Assembly (NCBI GenBank): GCA_003577145.1
Contig: QEUP01000028.1
Coordinates: 1 to 41,880 of the forward strand
DNA from: Acidobacteriota bacterium
Lineage (GTDB): Bacteria; Actinomycetota; Acidimicrobiia; Acidimicrobiales; Microtrichaceae
Direction: 5' to 3'
DNA: 41,880 nt
Below, in pieces: positions 33,787 through 41,880 of this stretch. Numbering within the stretch: position 1 is the stretch's first letter; every line of letters begins with the position of its first letter. Position numbers and translations under genes: made by a program. Under the pieces are notes generated by a model. That model was not told the origin of the DNA, ran no database searches, and saw nothing but the letters and a program-made list of their open reading frames with translations.

Positions 33787-35355
33787 ATGCCGGCACGTGT
33801 CGTCGTCCTGGTGGCTGCCGGGATCGGGCTGGTCGGCTTCGTGGCGGTGCTGCTGGGGACCCCCGACGGGGCCGTGGTGAGCACCGACTCGGCCACCTAC
33901 GTGGGTGTCGCGCGCAACATCGTCGACGGGCTCGGCGTCACCGAGCCGTTCACCCAGGTGCTCGACCCGTTCACGCCGGCAGAGGCCCTCGCGTTCGACG
34001 GCGCCGCTCCGCTGATGCTGTGGCCACCGCTGTACCCGCTCGTGCTGGCACTACCCGGCTTGTTCGGCATCGACCCGACGTCGAGCGCGGCGACCATCAA
34101 CGCGCTGTGCCTGGCAGCAGCCGCCTTCCTGGTCGTGCTGCTGACGTTTCGGCTGGCAACCGGCCGCGCGAAGCTCCGCCTCGGAGCGGGAGCTGTCGCA
34201 GGCATGGCGTTGCTGTTGCCGTACGTGTTCCTCCAGACGTTCCTCTTCGCGCTGAGCGAACCGCTGTACATCGTGCTCAGCGTGGGCGCGCTCTTCGCCC
34301 TTGCCGACTACCTGCGCTCGCCGAGGGTCGTGCCGCTGGTCGCGTTGACGCTGCTCTCGTCAGCGGCAGCAATGACCCGCTTCATAGGCCTGGCACTGGT
34401 CGCAACCTCGGTCGTGGCCGTGCTCACGCTGGCCCCGGGGGAGCGGCGGGTTCGCCTGCGGCACGCAGCGCTCGCCGCACTCGCGGCCGTGCCGCCCATC
34501 GTGTGGAGCCTCTACAGCTCGTCTCAGGCGGCGAGGTCCGTCCTCAGGGTCGGCTGGCATCCCCCGCACCGCTCCGACCTCGAGGGGATGGTGCAGACGA
34601 CGACCGAGTGGTTCGTACCCCCGGGTGCCCCCACCGCGTTGCGTGTGGTGGTGCTCGGGGCTGTGGTGGCGGCAAGCGCTGTAGCAATCCTGGCCATCAG
34701 GAAGAAGGGTCCCGGCTCCGGGGCTCTCGTCGCGTGCTGGCTCTACGTGGTGCTCTACGTCTGCTTCCTGCTGGCGAGCGTGACGCTGCTCGAAGACCGC
34801 TTCGTGCCGCTGGAGGGACGGCAACTGGCGCCGCTCTGGCCGGTGACAGTCGTGGCGATCACCTCCGGTGCTGCACGCTGGTGGCGCCGTGACCGCCCGA
34901 CCCTGGTCATCGCAGCCGCCGCTCTCGTGGCCGTCGGTTTGGTCGGCACCGGCCTCTATCTGGCCGTCGACACCGCCGAGCAGCTCGCCGGCGGGCCGCC
35001 GACCCTGGCGCAGGACGCCGGCACCGCCGAGATCGACGACTTCCTGGCCGACCTGCCGGTCGGGACCGTGGTGTTCAGCAACTCGCCGGCGGCGGTCTAT
35101 GACGCCACGCAGCGCTACGTCATGTCGGTGCCCCAGCGGGACCTGCCCGGCTCCGGTACCCCCAATCCGGACATCGACACCGACCTGGCCGAACTGGCCG
35201 AGATCGTCGACGGGAACGACACGGTGATCGTCATGTACTCGCTCGGCGCCTTCCTGTCGCCCTACCTGGTCACCACCGGCGAACTGCAGGAAGCACTCGG
35301 CGTCGAGGCGATCGCCGAGTTCCCCACCGCCGTCGTCCTCAGCGCGAAGCGCTGA
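33787..35355 (+). CDS. Polytopic GT-C-like glycosyltransferase family membrane protein
   Basis: 522 residues from ATG at 33787 (an in-frame start at 33661 is less likely). About 10 hydrophobic segments are present, with the first-loop acidic motif STDSATYVGVARNIVDGLG, typical of GT39/ArnT-like polyprenyl-phosphate sugar transferases, and a C-terminal soluble domain of about 130 residues. TAGATT, a possible -10 element, lies only seven bases from the ATG, so the mRNA could be leaderless; no Shine-Dalgarno sequence is seen. Substrate unknown. Its stop lies 3 bp from the stop of the convergent DUF998 gene. Confidence 0.75.
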   Translation: MPARVVVLVAAGIGLVGFVAVLLGTPDGAVVSTDSATYVGVARNIVDGLGVTEPFTQVLDPFTPAEALAFDGAAPLMLWPPLYPLVLALPGLFGIDPTSSAATINALCLAAAAFLVVLLTFRLATGRAKLRLGAGAVAGMALLLPYVFLQTFLFALSEPLYIVLSVGALFALADYLRSPRVVPLVALTLLSSAAAMTRFIGLALVATSVVAVLTLAPGERRVRLRHAALAALAAVPPIVWSLYSSSQAARSVLRVGWHPPHRSDLEGMVQTTTEWFVPPGAPTALRVVVLGAVVAASAVAILAIRKKGPGSGALVACWLYVVLYVCFLLASVTLLEDRFVPLEGRQLAPLWPVTVVAITSGAARWWRRDRPTLVIAAAALVAVGLVGTGLYLAVDTAEQLAGGPPTLAQDAGTAEIDDFLADLPVGTVVFSNSPAAVYDATQRYVMSVPQRDLPGSGTPNPDIDTDLAELAEIVDGNDTVIVMYSLGAFLSPYLVTTGELQEALGVEAIAEFPTAVVLSAKR

Positions 35356-35358
35356 GGC

Positions 35359-36012
35359 TCAGGCGAAGCTCGGGGCAGCTCGGATGACCCGGATGCTGGT
35401 GATCGCCAGCCACACCAGCTGCGCTACGACGACGACGCGTTGGACGACACCGACATAGCTCGTGGTGTTGTCCATCAGCGGAAAGGCGACGAGCAGCGGG
35501 ATCAGGATCACGGCTGTGACCAGCGAGTAGACGTGATAGACACGTTCGTCCCGGTCGCCCCGCAACCGGTACGCGGTGAGCACGATCGCCGCGGTCACGA
35601 CCACGAAGAAGGCGATGCTGAACAGCGCGTGAGCCAGGTTCTCCCACGATCCATCAGCCGACGGCGGGCACCCGGCGTCGCACTGGAAGAAGCCCGCCCC
35701 GAAGGCTCCGACGGCGACGACCACCAGCATCAGCGGAACGGCCGACCCACCCCCCACCACGAAAGACACGCGATCCAGCGCCGCGGCGAGTGCGGTGACG
35801 CCGATCCCCAGCACGAGGAAGCCACCTTGCATGAGGCGGGCATCCGGGGCACCGGCCGCTGCCAACTCGCTGATGAAGTCGTCGACCCCGTCATAGCCGG
35901 GCCAACGCTGGGCGGTGATCACCGCAAGAGCCAGGAACACCACCGGCCCGATGACGCCGAGGGCGCCCAGCACGCGGATCGTGGCTGCGCTGGTGCTGAT
36001 GCTGTGAGCCAC
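35359..36012 (-). CDS. DUF998 six-helix membrane protein
   Basis: 217 residues with six predicted membrane helices. Typical of DUF998 are the first helix GVIGPVVFLALAVITAQRWP followed by YDGVDDFISELAAAGAPDA, and the loop FFQCDAGCPPSADGSWENLAH with its two cysteines. Function of the family is unknown. Single gene, convergent with the membrane glycosyltransferase-like gene. Confidence 0.85.
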   Translation of the reverse strand: MAHSISTSAATIRVLGALGVIGPVVFLALAVITAQRWPGYDGVDDFISELAAAGAPDARLMQGGFLVLGIGVTALAAALDRVSFVVGGGSAVPLMLVVVAVGAFGAGFFQCDAGCPPSADGSWENLAHALFSIAFFVVVTAAIVLTAYRLRGDRDERVYHVYSLVTAVILIPLLVAFPLMDNTTSYVGVVQRVVVVAQLVWLAITSIRVIRAAPSFA

Positions 36013-36370
36013 CGACGGATCATGTCACACCGGACCTGCTGAGACCCTCATCTCCAGGGTGACCCTTCAGGGGTTGGGAACGCTCGTCAGCGCCGGTGGT
36101 GCTCCGGGTCGCTGTACGGCGCTTGACCATGGACATGGCACCTCGCCAGCAGCTCAGCCATCGTCGGCGGGATACCCGGCACCACCTCGAGCAGGCAGCC
36201 ACCGCTCGCGGTCTCCGAGCAACAGACCGAGAATCGGCACGACCGACCGATCCGGGTGGCCGGAGAAACCGGACCACGCCCGCCCGGCGCGCCACACCCA
36301 CTGCCACGACACACGTCTCCGCAGCCTCGCGACAGGAGAGCCGAACAGCCTGCGTACTACGCTGACGCTC
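36013..36370. other. 358-bp divergent intergenic region
   Basis: Separates the DUF998 and SDR start codons. I see no RNA gene or repeat. A 75-codon minus-strand frame (36087-36314) has several cysteines but no clear family. A TACTAC -10-like hexamer lies at about 36354, roughly 12 bp before the GTG of the SDR gene, which suggests a nearly leaderless transcript for it. Confidence 0.35.
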
Positions 36371-37198
36371 GTGTCAGGTACGGCGCGGGCGTTTCGCTGG
36401 GCGGACTCGGTGGTCTACGTGACCGGTGCGTCACGCGGCATCGGCAAAGCGGTGAGCCTCGCCGCGTGCGCTCGCGGTGCCCGAGTCGGCATGGTCTCGC
36501 GGTCCGAGACCGAGCTGGAGGAGCTGGCATCGAGCATGGCGGGTAGCGGCAGCGCTACCTACGCCGCGGCCGACGTAGCCGACAACTCCGCGGTCGAGCG
36601 GGCCTTCACCGTCCTCGAGGAGCAGATCGGTCCGCCCGACGTCCTCGTCAACAACGCGGGGATCGGTTCCTACCGCTCCTTCCTGGAGGAGGATCTCGAG
36701 ACGTTCCGGCGCCTCATGCAGGTGAACTACTTCGGGACCGTCCACGCCACGCGAGCCGCCCTTCCGGGAATGGCCGACAGGGGACGCGGCCACATCGTCA
36801 ACGTCGCGTCGGTGGCCGGATTGGTCGGCGCTCCCTTCGAGACGGCCTACTCCGCCAGCAAGTTCGCCGTCGTGGGGCTCAGCGAGTCCCTCACCGCCGA
36901 AGTTGCCGCCCTGGGGATCCGGGTGTCTCTGGTCGATCCCGGACCGACCCAGACGAGCTTCACCGCAGCACGCGGCGTTCCCTTCCAGCGGAAGTACCCG
37001 CGCCCTCTTCCCGCAGCCCGCGTCGCAGAAGCGGTGATCGACGTGGTCGAACACGATCGCTACGAACGGGTGCTGCCCCGGTGGCTGCGGATCGCCCCGC
37101 TCGTCAGGGCGGTGATGCCCGACCGCTTCCGCGCCGGGATGATCCGGGACTTCCGCGACCAGAGCGGGGAGTTGGCGCAGCGGTGGAGAGCCCGTTGA
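36371..37198 (+). CDS. Short-chain dehydrogenase/reductase (SDR)
   Basis: 275 residues from GTG at 36371. Classical SDR: cofactor motif VYVTGASRGIGKAVSLAAC, DVLVNNAGIGSYRSF, catalytic Ser in NVASVAGL, YSASK (Tyr/Lys pair) and VDPGPTQTSF. The R-S pair after the second strand (MVSRSETELEELA) favours NADP(H). A C-terminal extension (KYPRPLPAARVAEAVIDVVE, then RWLRIAPLVRAVMPDRF) is shared with DltE/YqjQ-like SDRs acting on lipids or fatty-acid derivatives. The following hydrolase gene overlaps its 3' end, so the two are probably co-translated. Confidence 0.92.
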   Translation: MSGTARAFRWADSVVYVTGASRGIGKAVSLAACARGARVGMVSRSETELEELASSMAGSGSATYAAADVADNSAVERAFTVLEEQIGPPDVLVNNAGIGSYRSFLEEDLETFRRLMQVNYFGTVHATRAALPGMADRGRGHIVNVASVAGLVGAPFETAYSASKFAVVGLSESLTAEVAALGIRVSLVDPGPTQTSFTAARGVPFQRKYPRPLPAARVAEAVIDVVEHDRYERVLPRWLRIAPLVRAVMPDRFRAGMIRDFRDQSGELAQRWRAR

Positions 37199-38265
37199 GC
37201 AGGACCCGCCTGGCCCTCGGGGCGATCACCGTTACGGTGGCGGCCGGCATGGCAGCCGGGCTGCGCGGGTTCTACCGCCGGCTCCCCTTCAGCTCCGGCG
37301 AGAGCGAGCTCCTCCACGCCCGCACCGGCGACGGTTGGTTCGTCTCCATGTACCGCTACCCCGGTCGCGAGCCGAAGAAGCCGCATCCCGTCGTCGCCTC
37401 ACACGGCTTCGCCGGCAGCCACGCCATCTACGACCTGGGCGAGGTGAGCCTCGCCCGGTACCTGGCGGAGTACGGCTACGACGTCTACACCATCGACCTG
37501 CGCGGCCGCGGCGAGAGCTGGCCGCCCGGCGGTCCCCGGCCCGATCTCGTCTGGGACTTCGAGGACTTCGTGAGCGAGGACCTGCCCGCAGCCGTCACCC
37601 AGGCTTGCCGGACATCGCACGCATCCCAGTGCTTCTGGCTCGGCATGGAGATGAGCGGGCAGGCCCTGTACGCGGCCTGCGTCACCGGCACCGCCGGCGG
37701 GATCCGCGGCGCGGTCACCTTCGGCGCTCCGGCGGTGACGCCCCCGACGGCACGGGTACCGGGCGTCACCGCTGCTCCACATGCCCGCTCAGGCGGAAGG
37801 GTGCGGTTCCGGGCCGGCAGCCATCACGCCGGCCCGATCCTGGCGCTGCTGCGATCGTCCCAGCTCGAATCCAGCTTCCGGCCGGCCAACACCGACCCGC
37901 TGATCTCGGCTCGCTACCTGCGCTGCGGCGTGCCGGACGAAGCCGAGAGCCTCGCCGACCAGTTCGCCGACTGGGTTGAGAACCAGACGATGCGCGACAC
38001 GGAAGGCAAGGTGGTCTACCGCGACCGGCTCGGTGAGATCAGGCTGCCCGTCTTGTTGATGGCCGGCGGTCACGACCTCCAGCGGCCGGCCGAGGCGGTC
38101 AGGGACACCTTCGAGGCGATAGGCAGCGACGACAAGACGTTCGTGCTTGCCGGCATCGACGGGGGCTTCTCCTTCGACTTCGGTCACGACGACCTCCTGG
38201 CCGGAAGGCGAGCCCCGGCCGAGGTCTTCCCGGTTGTGCGTGAGTGGCTCGACGACCATTGTTGA
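37183..38265 (+). CDS. Alpha/beta-hydrolase-fold protein lacking the nucleophile serine
   Basis: 360 residues from GTG 37183; TTG 37195, which overlaps the SDR stop as TTGA and has GGTGGAG upstream, is the alternative. An N-terminal hydrophobic helix (ALGAITVTVAAGMAAGL) suggests membrane attachment. The alpha/beta fold shows VVASHGFAGSHAIYD (oxyanion region), YDVYTIDLRGRGES, and the late Asp (LLMAGGHDLQRP) and His (FDFGHDDLL). The nucleophile elbow, normally G-x-S-x-G, reads LGMEMSGQ near residue 153: the serine position is glutamate and the following glycine is serine. It may be non-catalytic or use an acidic residue. Substrate unknown; the SDR partner suggests a lipid-like compound. Confidence 0.8.
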   Translation: MESPLSRTRLALGAITVTVAAGMAAGLRGFYRRLPFSSGESELLHARTGDGWFVSMYRYPGREPKKPHPVVASHGFAGSHAIYDLGEVSLARYLAEYGYDVYTIDLRGRGESWPPGGPRPDLVWDFEDFVSEDLPAAVTQACRTSHASQCFWLGMEMSGQALYAACVTGTAGGIRGAVTFGAPAVTPPTARVPGVTAAPHARSGGRVRFRAGSHHAGPILALLRSSQLESSFRPANTDPLISARYLRCGVPDEAESLADQFADWVENQTMRDTEGKVVYRDRLGEIRLPVLLMAGGHDLQRPAEAVRDTFEAIGSDDKTFVLAGIDGGFSFDFGHDDLLAGRRAPAEVFPVVREWLDDHC

Positions 38266-38305
38266 CCCGTCGGCGGAAGGCCGACTGACCACGGAGGTCA
38301 CAAGC

Positions 38306-39676
38306 ATGGCGGACTGGAAGACGAGGAGCTTCTGGCTCGAGCACAAGGACTACCGGCCGGGACCCCAGCTCGACGGCGATCGGCATGCCGACATAGTCAT
38401 CGTCGGCGGCGGCTACACCGGCCTGTGGTCGGCGATCCTCCTCAAGGAGGCCGAACCGTCACTCGACATCGTCGTGCTCGAGCAGAAGGTGGTCGGCTTC
38501 GGTGCCAGCGGCCGCAACGGCGGTTTCGCCATGACCATGGTTGCCCGCAACATCCACGACCTCATCCGCAAGGTCGGCCACAAGCAGGCACGCAACACCC
38601 ACCTGGCGATGGTGGACTCGATACTCGCCATCGAGAAGTTCGCCGCTGACGAAGGCATCGAGGCCGACATCTGGCACTCGGGCAACCTCACGGTCTCCAA
38701 CAACCCCGAACAGGACATCCGCATCCGCCAGGACGTGGAAGCCGCCCAGAGGCTCGGGCTCGACGACTTCACCTTCCTCGACAGGGACGAGGTGCAGGCA
38801 CGGGTCCACAGCGACAAGCTCCGCATGGGCCATTTCGAGCCCCACGCCCTGATCCTCGACCCGGCCGCGCTGGCGCGGGGTCTGGGCGAGGCGGCTCGGC
38901 GCCGGGGCGTGGCGGTGTTCGAGCTGACTCCTGTCGATGAGATCAAGACGGTCAACCAGCAGCGGGTGGAGGCGCGCACCCCGTTCGGCACCGTGCACGC
39001 CGACCGGGCGATCGTCGCCACCAACGCCTACTCCCACAACATCCCCGAGCTCAGGAAGTTCATCTTCACGATCTACGCCTACATCACCCTGACCGAGCCG
39101 CTCACCGAGGAGCAGTGGGGAAGGATCGGCTGGTCGGATCGCTGCGGGGTGGAGGACAAGCGGGTGCTGGTCCACTTCCACCGGCCCACCGCCGACGGCC
39201 GCATCCTGTGGGGTGGGCGAGACGCCCCGTTCATGCCCGGCGGGCCGAACCCCAAACACGACCGCAACCCCTACTACTTCGCCCGCCTGGAGGAGACCTT
39301 CCGCTGGACGTTCCCCCAACTCGACGACGTCAAGATCGACCGCGGCTGGGCCGGTCCGGTCTGTGGCACGGTGGACTCGATCGCCAGCGCCGGTTGGCTG
39401 GCCGGCGAGCGCATCCTCTACGCGCTCGGCTACGCGGGCCATGGCGTGGGACCCTCCCAGCTCATGGGCCGGACGGTGAGGGACCTGATGCTCTACGGCG
39501 AGAGCGAGCTGACCGAGTTGCCGTTCGTCTCCAAGAAGGCGGTGCCGCTGCCGCCGGGCAACGCCCTGCGCCGACTGATGCTCGACCAGTCCCAACGCAT
39601 CCTCCTCGACATGGACGACCACCCCGAGAAGGCCGGCCATCCGCTGGGGAAGCTCCTGTTGAAGCTGCTGCAGTAG
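38306..39676 (+). CDS. FAD-dependent amine oxidase/dehydrogenase, DAO family (PuuB/OrdL-like)
   Basis: 456 residues from ATG at 38306 with GGAGG nine bases upstream. A DAO-fold enzyme with ADIVIVGGGYTGLWSAILLK (FAD-binding GxGxxG), VVGFGASGRNGGFAMTMVAR, and the C-terminal FAD site YALGYAGHGVGPSQLMGRTV. The ASGRNGG stretch is typical of gamma-glutamylputrescine oxidase and related deaminating oxidases. Oxidation of an amine or amino acid is the best guess; the substrate is not readable. It follows the alpha/beta-hydrolase gene by 40 bp and could share its transcript. Confidence 0.9.
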   Translation: MADWKTRSFWLEHKDYRPGPQLDGDRHADIVIVGGGYTGLWSAILLKEAEPSLDIVVLEQKVVGFGASGRNGGFAMTMVARNIHDLIRKVGHKQARNTHLAMVDSILAIEKFAADEGIEADIWHSGNLTVSNNPEQDIRIRQDVEAAQRLGLDDFTFLDRDEVQARVHSDKLRMGHFEPHALILDPAALARGLGEAARRRGVAVFELTPVDEIKTVNQQRVEARTPFGTVHADRAIVATNAYSHNIPELRKFIFTIYAYITLTEPLTEEQWGRIGWSDRCGVEDKRVLVHFHRPTADGRILWGGRDAPFMPGGPNPKHDRNPYYFARLEETFRWTFPQLDDVKIDRGWAGPVCGTVDSIASAGWLAGERILYALGYAGHGVGPSQLMGRTVRDLMLYGESELTELPFVSKKAVPLPPGNALRRLMLDQSQRILLDMDDHPEKAGHPLGKLLLKLLQ

Positions 39677-39770
39677 GCGGGGGTGCTGTCAATCCTCGCC
39701 TTCGACGCCGCTGCCCTGGAGCGACGCGGCCGGCACCAGGCTGGGCTGTCGTGCCCCCGGCGATTGTAGG

Positions 39771-41318
39771 ATGCCCGCCGTGCTTCGCCGTGCCCGCCTG
39801 CTCGTCGTGTCCACGGTGCTCGCGTTGGGCACCCTGTCCGCCTGTTCCTCGGGGGACGACGCGTCACCCCAGAGCACCCCGTCGACCGGTGCCTCCCCCG
39901 GCACGGCAACCGACTCCGGCACCGATGCCGCCGGCGCTCTCGTCGATGTCACAGCCATGGGGACGACCACAGGCACCGACGGCCGAGTGTACCTGGCCGA
40001 CGGGCAGGGCCGCGCCCTTCAGCTACGAGGCTTCAACATCAAGACCGAGGATCCGCTGGCCGAAGCCTCCGAGCAACTGCTCGATGACGGCGCGGCCCGG
40101 GGCTTCAACCTGCTCCGCCTGTCGGTCTACTGGGACCACCTCGAGCCGGAGGAGGGGTCCTACGACGAGGAGTACCTCGAGGCCATCGCCACGGTGCTCG
40201 ACCGTGCCGAGGCCCGCGGCATCCACGTCATCTTGAGCTTCCACCAAGACGTGTTCGGTCCGGCCTTCGGGTTCGCCGGCATCCCCGAGTGGGCCACCCG
40301 CACCGACGGGCTCTCCTACACCCAACACGACGTGTGGCTCGAGAACTACCTCGAACCAGCGGTGCAGGCCGCCTGGGAGCACCTCTACGAGGACGAGGAC
40401 ATCCGTCAAGCACAGGCCCGCACCTGGGCGATGATCGCCGATCGCTTCGGCGACCATCGCGCTGTCATCGGCTACGACCTGCTCAACGAGCCCTTCGGCA
40501 AGATCCGAGAGGGTGAGAACCTCATCAGCGCCGCAGCCCGGGTGCAAGAGACACAGATCACGGCGATGTATGACCGGCTGATCTCGGCCATGCGGCCGGA
40601 GGACCCCGACGGGTGGATGTTCATCCAAGCCCCGAACGTGGCGTCGGTCGGGCTACCGGTGACGCTGGGCGCCGTCGACGACGAGCGGGTGGTGTTCTTC
40701 CCGCACATGTACGACGCCGCGATCGAGAGCGCGACGTATGCCGGAGGCGAGACCTCCCTCGACCTGTCGTTCTTCGAGACCTACGAGAGCGTCATCACCA
40801 CCTACCCCGACGAGCACGGGGTTCCGCTGATGATCGGCGAGTGGGGTCTGGCGTCTCCGGAGAACGAGGGCATGGACGTGTTCGTCGCCGAGAGCCTGGC
40901 TCTGATGGACCGGGTGGGATCGGGTTGGACCGTGTTCAACTGGTGCAGGGGTGACGGCTACTGCCCCATCGACGAGAACGGTGAAGATCGGCCGAACATC
41001 GGCCAGATCGTGCAGCCCTGGGCTCGCGCGATCGCCGGCTCACCGACGTCGTGGAGCTTCGACCGGGCCACCTCGACGTTCCGGGTGACCTTCGAGGACA
41101 ACGACGCGAGCGGGACCACCGACATCCAACTGGCGGCCTCAACCGCCTATCCCGACGGCTGGGTGGTCACCACCACCGACGCAGAGGGTGAGTGGCATCA
41201 CGAGTACGACGAGTCCACGGGTGTGCTCTCGGTGACGACACCTGACTCCGGGGGCCAACACACCATCTGCGTGCAGCCCCGCAGCAGCGAGTTGACCTGC
41301 TCGGCACCGCAGGCCTGA
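39771..41318 (+). CDS. GH5-family lipoprotein, endoglycoceramidase-like
   Basis: 515 residues. The signal peptide ends in lipobox L22-S23-A24-C25, followed by a Ser/Thr-rich linker. The GH5 barrel has GFNLLRLSVYWDHLEPEEG, ILSFHQDVFGPAFGFAG, the acid/base Glu240 in YDLLNEPFG and the nucleophile Glu357 in MIGEWGLASP. A C-terminal beta domain of about 85 residues follows. HQDVF and NEPFG with these neighbours resemble endoglycoceramidases (which cut the glycan off glycosphingolipids) and related actinobacterial GH5 enzymes more than cellulases. All catalytic residues are intact. The substrate in this organism is open; glycolipid or steryl-glycoside hydrolysis is possible. Confidence 0.88.
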   Translation: MPAVLRRARLLVVSTVLALGTLSACSSGDDASPQSTPSTGASPGTATDSGTDAAGALVDVTAMGTTTGTDGRVYLADGQGRALQLRGFNIKTEDPLAEASEQLLDDGAARGFNLLRLSVYWDHLEPEEGSYDEEYLEAIATVLDRAEARGIHVILSFHQDVFGPAFGFAGIPEWATRTDGLSYTQHDVWLENYLEPAVQAAWEHLYEDEDIRQAQARTWAMIADRFGDHRAVIGYDLLNEPFGKIREGENLISAAARVQETQITAMYDRLISAMRPEDPDGWMFIQAPNVASVGLPVTLGAVDDERVVFFPHMYDAAIESATYAGGETSLDLSFFETYESVITTYPDEHGVPLMIGEWGLASPENEGMDVFVAESLALMDRVGSGWTVFNWCRGDGYCPIDENGEDRPNIGQIVQPWARAIAGSPTSWSFDRATSTFRVTFEDNDASGTTDIQLAASTAYPDGWVVTTTDAEGEWHHEYDESTGVLSVTTPDSGGQHTICVQPRSSELTCSAPQA

Positions 41319-41431
41319 GCGGTGTTCGGTGCTCGCATCGACATGCCTGCCCGAGGGAGCGTGGCATCGAAACCGACCTGGCGTGTGACCTCCATCCGCG
41401 ACTCCTCCCCATTCACGCCGACGCCCTGGAG

Positions 41432-41748
41432 GGCTGGCGCCTCCGCAGTGCTGGCTTGGCTCTGTTGGCTTGGCGTCACCGCGGGTGACGCCCCGCTTCG
41501 CGGATCCGGTTCTCGCCTCCCGCTGCTGCGGCTGGCGCCTCCGCAGTGCCGGCTTGGCTCTGCTGGCTTGGCGGCTTGGCGTCACCGCAGGTGACGCCCC
41601 GCTTCGCGGATCCGGTTCTCGCCCACCCGCTGCTGCGGCTGGCGCCTCCGCAGTGTTGGCTTGGCGTCACCGCAGGTGACACCCCGCTTCGCGGATCCGG
41701 TTCTCGCCCACCCGCTGCTGCGGCTGGCGCCTCCGCAGCCGTACTCCC
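41432..41748. repeat. Repeat cluster C: three imperfect tandem units with GCGTCACC-GCA-GGTGACGC dyads
   Basis: Units start at 41432, 41530, 41637 and (partial) 41722, each beginning GGCTGGCGCCTCCGCAG. Dyads with arms GGCGTCACC/GGTGACGCC lie at 41472-41492 (loop GCG), 41578-41598 (loop GCA) and 41663-41683 (one mismatch). Each is followed by CCCGCTTCGCGGATCCGGTT. The arms relate to those of the cluster at 23350 by paired changes that keep base pairing. The rest of the gap (41319-41431 and 41749-41790) shows nothing else I recognise. No gene is seen within 41319-41790. Confidence 0.85.
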
Positions 41749-41790
41749 TCTGGCCCTTGACTGTCACTGCTGTTGTTCATGATGAGGGCC

Positions 41791-41880
41791 ATGAGCGTCG
41801 TGAGCATCGATCCCGCCGAGGCCCCGGCTGCGGCTCGCACAGAGCCCACAGAGCCCGCCGGGCCGGTGGGCGTGGAGTCG
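41791..41880 (+). CDS. Start of an unidentified protein (partial at window end)
   Basis: A frame opens at ATG 41791 (in-frame ATGs also at 41779 and 41782), preceded by GAGGGCC, and runs to the window edge without a stop. Only 30 residues are visible (MSVVSIDPAEAPAAARTEPT...), rich in Ala/Pro/Glu, with no membrane helix and no known motif. Family cannot be assigned. Confidence 0.4.
   Translation, partial: MSVVSIDPAEAPAAARTEPTEPAGPVGVES

Noticed and set aside
36087-36314. 75-codon minus-strand frame with several cysteines
   Set aside because: Vaguely recalls the Cys-rich end of oligopeptide ABC-transporter ATPases (CRF...ARCH), but there is no other part of such a gene and no ribosome-binding site; too weak to call.
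36542-36559. GGTAGCG-GCAG-CGCTACC dyad
   Set aside because: Arms resemble the repeat family, but the order is inverted and it lies inside the SDR coding sequence (Gly-Ser-Gly-Ser-Ala codons), so chance is likelier.

Overview
The window is a GC-rich bacterial chromosome segment with closely packed genes, many GTG starts and 4-bp GTGA overlaps. The order galU, gephyrin-like glp/moeA, (moaA, moaC), glpR-like, plus an actinobacterial-style FmdB protein and tRNA-Ala, points to an actinomycete. An Acidimicrobiia-type lineage is my best guess, made from gene content and not from a marker phylogeny.

Layout. 1-2987 (minus): PilC/GspF (cut by the window edge) and PilB/GspE, a type IV pilus or type II secretion motor. 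3378-4771 (minus): MBL hydrolase and a DUF35 protein that lacks its zinc cysteines. 4855-14012: an unfamiliar locus with a large helical DUF6571-like protein, a 73-residue WXG-like protein, and two huge overlapping TPR proteins that each carry a C39-peptidase-like domain with its catalytic residues apparently lost. 14009-16844 (minus): MBOAT acyltransferase and an SGNH/DUF459 partner, probably for O-acylating surface polymers. 16993-18057: luciferase-like flavin oxidoreductase. 18241-21355: a three-gene flavoprotein set (GlpA/GlpO-like, NoxB-like, DUF1667). 21361-22704: AlkD-like protein, a remnant nucleotidyltransferase antitoxin, an intact HepT-like HEPN protein and tRNA-Ala(CGC).

22860-31978: CAP lipoprotein, then a minus-strand cluster galU - glp/moeA - moaA - moaC - glpR-like - translin-like. 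This joins molybdenum-cofactor synthesis genes with homologues of the actinobacterial Glp/GlpR division pair and ends in a translin-family protein that most resembles archaeal forms. Divergent from it are FmdB, MTA phosphorylase, methionine aminopeptidase and a SAF/CpaB-like protein. 32027-41318: UppP, PHP phosphoesterase, GT-C-like membrane protein, DUF998, SDR, an alpha/beta-hydrolase lacking its nucleophile serine, DAO-type oxidoreductase and an endoglycoceramidase-like GH5 lipoprotein. An unidentified gene starts at the right edge.

The most unusual non-coding signal is a family of modular intergenic repeats in three clusters (23347-23519, 25543-25724, 41432-41748). They share a GCTYCGCSGATCC tail and, in two clusters, a dyad whose arms differ by compensatory changes. 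The strongest candidates for undescribed biology are this repeat family, the paired TPR/pseudo-C39 locus with its WXG-like neighbour, and the translin gene next to glpR.
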